DNA of 37,352 nucleotides from NCBI GenBank assembly GCA_013002045.1, contig JABDKV010000273.1, positions 1 to 37,352 on the forward strand, in the 5' to 3' direction. Shown piece by piece: positions 32,376 through 37,352 of this stretch. Every line of letters begins with the position of its first letter. Position 1 is the first letter of the stretch. The notes under the pieces were generated by a model. It ran no database searches. It had not been told where the DNA came from and saw only the letters and a list, made by a program, of their open reading frames with translations. The position numbers and the translations under genes are program-made. Origin of the DNA: Gammaproteobacteria bacterium. GTDB lineage: Bacteria > Pseudomonadota > Gammaproteobacteria > Steroidobacterales > JABDKV01.

Positions 32376-32516
32376 GTGGCACAACGCAATCGAGAGCGCC
32401 TGATGAAAACCACCGCGGAACGCAAGCTGAAAAAACGCTGGTCATTTTTTGACCGGGTCTTGCGTGGCCGTGACACGACAGAGCGGTTTATACCCCGCCC
32501 CGTCACCCGTAGTTAA
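32376..32516 (+). CDS. Small basic protein (46 aa) of unknown function
   Basis: GTG at 32376 is preceded at 7 nt by an excellent ribosome site AAGGAAGG (32361-32368). The product is 46 residues and strongly basic: 'RNRERLMKTTAERKLKKRW', then 'FFDRVLRGRD' and 'RFIPRPVTRS'. It has no signal peptide or TM helix, and is likely a short amphipathic or nucleic-acid-binding peptide. The 112-nt AT-rich intergenic region upstream is unlike its GC-rich surroundings. I recognise no family. Confidence 0.6.
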   Translation: MAQRNRERLMKTTAERKLKKRWSFFDRVLRGRDTTERFIPRPVTRS

Positions 32517-32580
32517 AGATCGGCCCAACGCGGCCGTTACCTTCCTGTGACGTTTGTACACATTTCAGGGAGAGCGGCTC

Positions 32581-33429
32581 ATGCAGGTCGTCGACCTATA
32601 CGAAGAAATAAGCGCAGCCATCGCGGCTGACGAACTGGCCCTGCCGAGTCTTCCGGATATTGCCTTGCGGATACACCGTGCGGCCAGCGACCCGGACTGC
32701 ACTTTCGCCACGATCGGGCGTGTGCTGAAACGCGATACCGCGATCTCGACGCAATTGATCCGCATGGCCAATGGCCCCCTGTATCGAACCCGGGTCCCGG
32801 TAACCAATGTGCGCTCGGCGATTCACCGGCTCGGTGTGCCGGGAGTCCGTAATTTCGTTACCACGGCGGCCTTGCGCAATCTGTTCAAGACCACCGATCT
32901 GAAGCTGACTCAACGGTTCCGCCAATTGTGGGAGCAATCGTGCGAGATCTCGGCGATGACGGCTGTACTGGCGACCTTCTGTGCCGGTTTCGATCCCGAT
33001 GACGCGCTGCTGGCCGGGCTGTTGCAGGACGTCGGCGCAGTAACGCTCTTGGGACAGGTCAGCAGAAGCAGCGATGCAACGCCCGATGACGAGATGCTGG
33101 ACAGAGCTATCGAGGAGTGGGCGCCGCGTGTTGGCGTACTGGTACTGACGCACTGGGGTTTCGACCAACGCTATATCGATGTCGCCAGGGCACGACACGA
33201 CTGGCACTTCGACAGTGGCGACGAAAAGACGACAATTGTCGATGTCATTACCGCGGCACGGCTACATTTCTATCGCGAAAAAAGAGTCCCCGGTTCATGG
33301 CCGGAGTTTGCCGCTATTCCCGCCTACCGCAAGCTGCCGGTACGCGACCTCAGTGAAGCCGGCGGCCTACTCCTGCTTTGCGAAGCAACGGAAGAGATTG
33401 AACAGGTGCGCCAGATGCTGCGTGACTAA
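32581..33429 (+). CDS. HDOD-domain signalling protein
   Basis: 282 residues from ATG 32581, preceded by AGGGAGAG. The HDOD domain fills about 15-220: 'LPSLPDIALRIHRAASDPDCTFATIGRVLKRD' and 'STQLIRMANGPLY', then 'VRSAIHRLGVPGVRNFV' and 'SAMTAVLATFCAGFDPDDALLAGLLQDVGAVTLL'. The HD-type metal ligands are not conserved, as is normal for HDOD. Such proteins usually regulate signalling or motility by protein contact. No partner effector domain is fused here. Its stop overlaps that of the convergent DUF4442 gene in CTAA (33426-33429). Confidence 0.93.
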   Translation: MQVVDLYEEISAAIAADELALPSLPDIALRIHRAASDPDCTFATIGRVLKRDTAISTQLIRMANGPLYRTRVPVTNVRSAIHRLGVPGVRNFVTTAALRNLFKTTDLKLTQRFRQLWEQSCEISAMTAVLATFCAGFDPDDALLAGLLQDVGAVTLLGQVSRSSDATPDDEMLDRAIEEWAPRVGVLVLTHWGFDQRYIDVARARHDWHFDSGDEKTTIVDVITAARLHFYREKRVPGSWPEFAAIPAYRKLPVRDLSEAGGLLLLCEATEEIEQVRQMLRD

Positions 33430-33899
33430 TCACGTGGTTTGGCGCGGACGTAAATTACTTTTGTTACCTCTGCCACAGTGGCACCGTCATCATCGACAAT
33501 CGGAAACGCGAACTCAGGGCGATAGGCGTCGCCGCTAGCGGTCTGCTCGCGAATTTCGCCGATGGTTTCCCGAGTCAGCCTGATACGCGCGTGCACCGTC
33601 CCGCGCCCCGGCTTTACAAAGCGAATACTGGCTGCCTGGTCCCAAACCACGTAGTCGCGCCCAAGGGCACCTACCAGTAGCAGCATCAGGTGGGGGTCGA
33701 CCATCGAATACAGGCTGCCACCGAAATGCGTACCCACAGCGTTCCTGTTGTACCAGCGCAACGGCATCCTGACATCGAGACCGGTCCAGTCATCGGCTAC
33801 CTTGTCGACCCGCACGCCGGCGCCCAGATACGGCGGATACCAGTTGAGAAACCAGCGCAGGCGCCGCGGAGTCCAGTTTCTTAGCAAGGTTTTCTCCAA
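33426..33899 (-). CDS. DUF4442 hotdog-fold thioesterase-like protein
   Basis: About 157 residues, one hotdog domain. Diagnostic parts are 'YPPYLGAGVRVD', 'MPLRWYNRNAVGTHFGGSLYSMVDPHLMLLLV' and 'WDQAASIRFVKPGRG'. Hotdog proteins of this group resemble acyl-CoA thioesterases, though the substrate of DUF4442 proteins is not generally known. The start is uncertain: TTG 33899, or TTG 33887, which has GGAG 6-7 nt before it and would shorten the protein by four residues. It is divergent from the DJ-1 gene and convergent with the HDOD gene. Confidence 0.9.
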   Translation of the reverse strand: MEKTLLRNWTPRRLRWFLNWYPPYLGAGVRVDKVADDWTGLDVRMPLRWYNRNAVGTHFGGSLYSMVDPHLMLLLVGALGRDYVVWDQAASIRFVKPGRGTVHARIRLTRETIGEIREQTASGDAYRPEFAFPIVDDDGATVAEVTKVIYVRAKPRD

Positions 33900-33919
33900 T
33901 ATCTCGGTATTGCCCGAGC

Positions 33920-33948
33920 TTACCAGTGCGGGTAATCGATACTACAAT
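33920..33948 (+). promoter_or_regulatory. Candidate sigma-70 promoter of the DJ-1-like gene
   Basis: TTACCA (33920-33925) and TACAAT (33943-33948) are separated by 17 nt, 4/6 and 5/6 matches to consensus. The start would be near 33955, about 31 nt before the ATG at 33986. Confidence 0.4.
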
Positions 33949-33985
33949 GCAGCTATACAACACTTTACGGCCCGGGAGAACGCAA

Positions 33986-34540
33986 ATGCCTACTGTACTT
34001 GTGCCACTGGCAGAGGGTTGTGAGGAACTCGAGACCATTACCATCGTCGACCTGTTACGGCGTGCGGGTGTTGAGGTCACCACAGCCGCACTGGGGGAAC
34101 GCAATGTGACCGGGTCACACGACATCACCATTGTTGCCGACGCGACACTGGACGACGTTGCCAGTGTGGACTTCGACATGATCGTGTTGCCGGGTGGCCT
34201 GCCTGGGGCTGACAACCTGCAGGCTGATTCACGTATCCGTGAACTACTGAGTGAGATGGCGTCGGCGGGTCGCTATGTGGCTGCGATCTGTGCCGCACCC
34301 AGGGTCCTGGCTGCTGCGGGGCTGCTCGATGGCAAGCACGCCACCAGCTACCCGGGATTCCTGGCCGACTACGAAGTCGATTACCAGGAGAAGACCGTTG
34401 TACAGGATGGACGCATTATTACCTCTCGAGGACCGGGTACTGCGATCGATTTTGCCTTGTCGCTGATCGAAAACCTGTGTGGTCGCGAGCAAAGAGATAG
34501 CGTTGAGTCGGCGCTGCAGCGACCTCCCCGGGCCGCCTGA
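33986..34540 (+). CDS. DJ-1/PfpI family protein, YajL-like
   Basis: 184 residues from ATG 33986, preceded by GGGAGA. The N-terminal 'VLVPLAEGCEELETITIVDLLRRAG' and 'IVLPGGLPGADNL' are typical of YajL/DJ-1. The nucleophilic Cys102 is in 'AAICAAPRVLA', and Glu14 is in place for its activation; 'SYPGF' and 'ITSRGPGTAIDFAL' complete the fold. Members act as small stress-response chaperones, deglycases or glyoxalases; which applies here is not visible. The gene continues toward the AIG2-like gene, with which it may be co-transcribed. Confidence 0.95.
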   Translation: MPTVLVPLAEGCEELETITIVDLLRRAGVEVTTAALGERNVTGSHDITIVADATLDDVASVDFDMIVLPGGLPGADNLQADSRIRELLSEMASAGRYVAAICAAPRVLAAAGLLDGKHATSYPGFLADYEVDYQEKTVVQDGRIITSRGPGTAIDFALSLIENLCGREQRDSVESALQRPPRAA

Positions 34541-34610
34541 GCTCAGCAACGCCTGGTGTGAAAACCCGACTGCATCCAGCGATACCCGGCGTGCCAGGGG
34601 CACCACTGCA

Positions 34611-35018
34611 TTGAATGTTTTCTTCTATGGCCTGTTCATGGACACCGACCTGCTTGCTGCGCACGGGATCAGGCCAGTTGCGACACGTTCGGGCGTGGTC
34701 GAGGGATATACATTGCGCATTGGTGCGCGGGCCACGCTCGTTCGCCACACAGAGAGCCAGGTTCACGGCGTCTTGATGGAGCTCGGAACAGCAGAGCTTA
34801 GCGCCCTGTACGCTGCAGAGAGCGTTGCCGACTACGTCCCGGAGCCGGTTTCTGTTCAACTCCGCGATGGCAGCGAGGTCGATGCCACCTGTTACAACCT
34901 GCCGCCGGACAAAATCGCAGGAAGCAATCCGCACTATGCCGCCAGGCTGCTGCAGCTTGCCAGGCAACTGGGATTCCCGGCGTCGTACCTTGAGCAAATC
35001 CGGCAGGCGCAGTCATAG
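34611..35018 (+). CDS. AIG2/gamma-glutamylcyclotransferase-like protein
   Basis: About 135 residues. 'VFFYGLFMDTDLL' at the N-terminus is the GGCT-like substrate loop, followed by 'GYTLRIGARATLV...VHGVLMELG.AELSALYAAE.V.DYVPEPVSVQL', the AIG2 pattern. The family releases pyroglutamate from gamma-glutamyl peptides in some members. In others the function is open. The start is doubtful: I use TTG 34611, with AGGGG 10 nt before it, because the fold begins right there. A longer frame from GTG 34479 would overlap the DJ-1 gene by 62 nt. It converges with pstS across a hairpin. Confidence 0.83.
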   Translation: MNVFFYGLFMDTDLLAAHGIRPVATRSGVVEGYTLRIGARATLVRHTESQVHGVLMELGTAELSALYAAESVADYVPEPVSVQLRDGSEVDATCYNLPPDKIAGSNPHYAARLLQLARQLGFPASYLEQIRQAQS

Positions 35019-35059
35019 TCAAAGGACCGGCGAGCGGGTGGCAGTCTGCACCGGTCCCT

Positions 35060-35095
35060 GAGCTATCCCCGTGCTTTGCGGCACGGGAATAGCTC
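35060..35095. terminator. Hairpin between convergent genes (15-bp stem)
   Basis: GAGCTATCCCCGTGC (35060-35074) pairs with GCACGGGAATAGCTC (35081-35095) with one mismatch, loop TTTGCG. It lies between the convergent AIG2-like and pstS genes and could end transcription from both sides. No T-tract is present on either strand, so termination would not be of the simple intrinsic type. Confidence 0.6.
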
Positions 35096-35104
35096 TAATC
35101 CGGT

Positions 35105-36166
35105 TCAATCGGCTGCGAGCAGATGCAATTCACCCAGCAGATTGACCGTGGCGTGCATGCGGCCACGCTCGAAATCTGGCATCGGGATCAGGCCACGATC
35201 GCTGAGATAGCCTTCCGGACCCCAGGTGCGCTCCGCTGTGTACTCGCCGAGGAACTCAGCGATTCCCGGGATAATATCGACATGCGCTTTCTTGACGTAG
35301 AAGTACAGCGGCCGTGAAACGGGGTAGTCACCCTCGGCGATGGCATCAAATTGCGGTTCGACTCCATCGACCAGCGATCCCTGTACCTTGTCAGAGTTCT
35401 GGTCGAGAAAACTGAAACCGAAAATGCCGAGTGCAGCGGGATTGACGTCCAGTTTTTGCACAATCAGATTATCGTTCTCACCCGCTTCGACATAGGCACC
35501 GTCTTCGCGCACTGTGTGACAACGCGCCTTGTAGGCATCTTTATCGGTCTTCTTGATCGCCTTGACCCACGCAAAGGTCGTGCAACCACCTTCCATGGCC
35601 AGTTCGACAAAGGCATCGCGTGTACCGGATGTCGGCGGCGGACCGAGCACTTCAATATCGACCTGCGGCAGCTCGGGATTTACATCGCTCCATTTCTTGT
35701 AGGGATTAGGCACCCAGGTTTCGCTGCCATCCGGATTGGGCACATCACGCGCAAGCCCGAGGTAGATGTCGCGACGAGTCAGTTCGTAACGTTCTGCCTT
35801 GCGCGAATTAGCCAGCACAATGCCATCGTAGCCGATCTTGACCTCGACGATTTCATCAACGCCATTAGCGCGGCACTGATCCAGTTCCGACTGCTTGATG
35901 CGACGGGATGAATTGCTGATATCCGGATGTGCCGGTCCTATACCCGAACAGAACAGCTTCATTCCGCCACCCGATCCGGTCGACTCGATCTTGGGTGTCT
36001 TGAAATCTGTGGAACGCCCAAACTGCTCTGCCACGACCGTCGAGAACGGGTACACAGTCGAGGACCCAACGATACTAATGTAATCGCGCACGGTTTGAGC
36101 GTGCGTCGCAGTCAACGGTGCCAGAATCAGCAGCACGGAAAAAACCCACCTAAAACACTTGGTCAT
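35105..36166 (-). CDS. pstS: Phosphate ABC transporter substrate-binding protein PstS
   Basis: 353 residues. The signal peptide 'MTKCFRWVFSVLLILAPLTATHA' is cleaved before Gln24; there is no lipobox. Phosphate-binding loops are visible: 'IVGSSTVYPF', 'STGSGGGMKLFCSG', 'SSRRI', and 'PPTSGTRDAFVELA'. Cys residues in the 'LFCSG' and 'DQCRANG' contexts resemble the SphX-like branch of PstS. It delivers phosphate to PstCAB encoded at 24726-28275. It is separated from the pstCAB genes by six other genes, but is preceded by a Pho box and an OprP-like porin gene 130 nt upstream on the same strand. AGGAG lies 10 nt before the ATG. Confidence 0.97.
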   Translation of the reverse strand: MTKCFRWVFSVLLILAPLTATHAQTVRDYISIVGSSTVYPFSTVVAEQFGRSTDFKTPKIESTGSGGGMKLFCSGIGPAHPDISNSSRRIKQSELDQCRANGVDEIVEVKIGYDGIVLANSRKAERYELTRRDIYLGLARDVPNPDGSETWVPNPYKKWSDVNPELPQVDIEVLGPPPTSGTRDAFVELAMEGGCTTFAWVKAIKKTDKDAYKARCHTVREDGAYVEAGENDNLIVQKLDVNPAALGIFGFSFLDQNSDKVQGSLVDGVEPQFDAIAEGDYPVSRPLYFYVKKAHVDIIPGIAEFLGEYTAERTWGPEGYLSDRGLIPMPDFERGRMHATVNLLGELHLLAAD

Positions 36167-36223
36167 AACAAGTCGACTCCTATTTTAAATTCCTGACGAG
36201 CCACCGGCTCGAACGCTGCGCAT

Positions 36224-36257
36224 AACATAGCGGCACTTTATTGCAGTTTTATTGCAT
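36224..36257 (-). promoter_or_regulatory. Pho box and -10 element of pstS
   Basis: Minus-strand ATGCAAT-AAAA-CTGCAAT (36257-36240) is a pair of 7-nt direct repeats with a 4-nt A/T spacer. Ten nucleotides later comes TATGTT (36229-36224), the same geometry as at phoB. The match to CTGTCAT is partial (4-5 of 7 per half), but the architecture and gene context support PhoB control. Confidence 0.65.
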
Positions 36258-36296
36258 TCCGCCGGATTCACTACGGATCGGACAGGCGTCGCCCCT

Positions 36297-37352
36297 TCAA
36301 AAAACGAACTGAAACTGCATGAAGCCCGTGTGTTCGTCAGTGCCCCTGACGCCGTTGACATTCTTGCCCATCCGATAGGTGAACTGCGCCTTCATCTTGT
36401 GCTTGTTGAAGTAATAATTGGCGCCCACTGAGGTGCGCTCCCACGGCGTTGCATAGCCGTCGGCGTCCTGGGTGTCCCAGGCAGCCACGAGTTCGACGTT
36501 GTTCGGGAACAGATACCCGCCTTCGACAGCGATCTTCTCCAGATCGGTGCCACCATTGCTGTAGACGCCGCCGGTGAAATCGCTGACCACGGTGTCAGCG
36601 TCGATGCTCTGGTAGTCAACATCGGCTGAAAAGCCATTGCCACGGGCGCTGACACTCACTTCGACGCCGGTGGCGCTGTCGAGATCGGCCTTGCTTCCGC
36701 TTAACGCAACGCCGTTCGCGTCGGTGTAGGTATTGTTGTCATCGTCGTTACTCCAGCTGAAGACCGCCAAGCCAAAGCCCATTTTCAGACTGTCGCTACG
36801 GAAATCGACCTGATCGTATTTCATCGATCCCATCGGCATGTAATCCAGGCGCCCGGCGACAACGACGCCTTCATTCCAGTCGCCGGACTCATTGACTGGC
36901 GTATCGAAATCCAGCCGGCGTACATCCGGATCGTGACTCTCCGCGCCCAGCGACAGTTTGTAAGCGAGCTTTTTGTCAGCAGTACTGCCGTCGAGCCGCA
37001 GCCCCAGCTGCCGGTCCGGTGCGCCGTAATTGTGGTCTCCGGCGAAGCTTCGCTCCACCAACTGCTGCCGCTTTGACGACGCCAGAAACTCCCGCGCGAA
37101 CGGGGTCTTGGTGTTGCCGATAAACAGACTCAGGTTGTCCCAGCCCGTGTAGCGCATGTAGGCGTCTTTGACCGCCACTTCGTTGTCACCGGCAGATTTT
37201 CCAAAGTCGATCTGGATTTTCCCGTCCCAGTCAGCGGTGACGGTGCCAGCGATGTAGGGGCGAAGGCGGCGAAAGAAAAGGTCGTCGCTGCTATCACCAA
37301 CGTCAGGATCCATATTGACGTACTGCAGCTGGATGCGCCCGCCCAGTTCAAT
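36297..37352 (-). CDS. Phosphate-selective porin, OprP/OprO-like (partial, N-terminus off the right edge)
   Basis: Outer-membrane beta-barrel, at least 350 residues in view; the frame stays open to the right edge, where it reads 'ELGGRIQLQYVN', the typical first strand of the OprO/OprP family. Further support comes from 'FRRLRPYIAGTV..DWDGKIQIDFG', 'VKDAYMRYTGW..LSLFIGNTKTPF' and the C-terminal Phe in 'FMQFQFVF', needed for Bam assembly. The signal peptide is outside the window. It lies 130 nt upstream of pstS, on the same strand, with a Pho box between them. Its role would be uptake of phosphate, or of polyphosphate, across the outer membrane during starvation; other anions are possible. Confidence 0.93.
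   Translation of the reverse strand: MELGGRIQLQYVNMDPDVGDSSDDLFFRRLRPYIAGTVTADWDGKIQIDFGKSAGDNEVAVKDAYMRYTGWDNLSLFIGNTKTPFAREFLASSKRQQLVERSFAGDHNYGAPDRQLGLRLDGSTADKKLAYKLSLGAESHDPDVRRLDFDTPVNESGDWNEGVVVAGRLDYMPMGSMKYDQVDFRSDSLKMGFGLAVFSWSNDDDNNTYTDANGVALSGSKADLDSATGVEVSVSARGNGFSADVDYQSIDADTVVSDFTGGVYSNGGTDLEKIAVEGGYLFPNNVELVAAWDTQDADGYATPWERTSVGANYYFNKHKMKAQFTYRMGKNVNGVRGTDEHTGFMQFQFVF

Overview
The window looks like chromosome of a Gram-negative gammaproteobacterium. It is GC-rich, densely packed, rich in lipobox-bearing lipoproteins, and carries a Pho regulon with an OprP-type porin, a PA0069-type radical SAM protein and a DUF4442 thioesterase. A marine or environmental lineage is plausible, but the genus cannot be read from the sequence. 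I see no tRNA, rRNA, insertion sequence, phage gene or CRISPR array.

Region 1 (1-5687, minus strand) reads from right to left. It holds a Ser/Thr kinase with four C-terminal zinc ribbons, a PP2C phosphatase that overlaps it by one base, and then a family-5 peptide-type ABC importer (lipoprotein binding protein, permease, permease running off the left edge). A GT4 glycosyltransferase is divergent at 5767. Three small plus-strand lipoprotein genes follow (7115-8228) behind a good sigma-54-type promoter.

Region 2 (8225-20231, minus strand) is the remarkable part: nine tightly packed genes that read as one operon. In transcription order they are a low-complexity Ala/Gly/Ser-rich lipoprotein, a 402-residue lipoprotein, a degenerate kinase with TM, TPR and PEGA-like parts, a degenerate FHA-TM-five-PEGA-FGE-like protein, a tiny acidic secreted protein, a MotA/TolQ/ExbB proton-channel homologue, an Hsp70-fold/FHA fusion, and two paralogous membrane-anchored VWA proteins. 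The TM helix of both VWA proteins starts with a TolR/ExbD-like 'FLD' motif. My reading is an envelope-spanning, proton-driven machine with FHA-mediated phospho-signalling, probably linked to the kinase/phosphatase pair of region 1. I do not recognise it as a characterised system.

Region 3 (20552-24616) has two plus-strand lipoproteins facing a TPR/TonB-C-like periplasmic protein and an M48 metalloprotease lipoprotein.

Region 4 (24726-37352) is a phosphate-starvation locus. One minus-strand operon runs phoB-phoR-phoU-pstC-pstA-pstB. pstS and an OprP-like porin lie about 4 kb away on the same strand. Both phoB and pstS have a direct-repeat Pho box exactly 10 nt before a -10 element. Between them are a radical SAM protein, a 46-aa basic protein, an HDOD protein, a DUF4442 thioesterase, a DJ-1/YajL-like protein and an AIG2/gamma-glutamylcyclotransferase-like protein.
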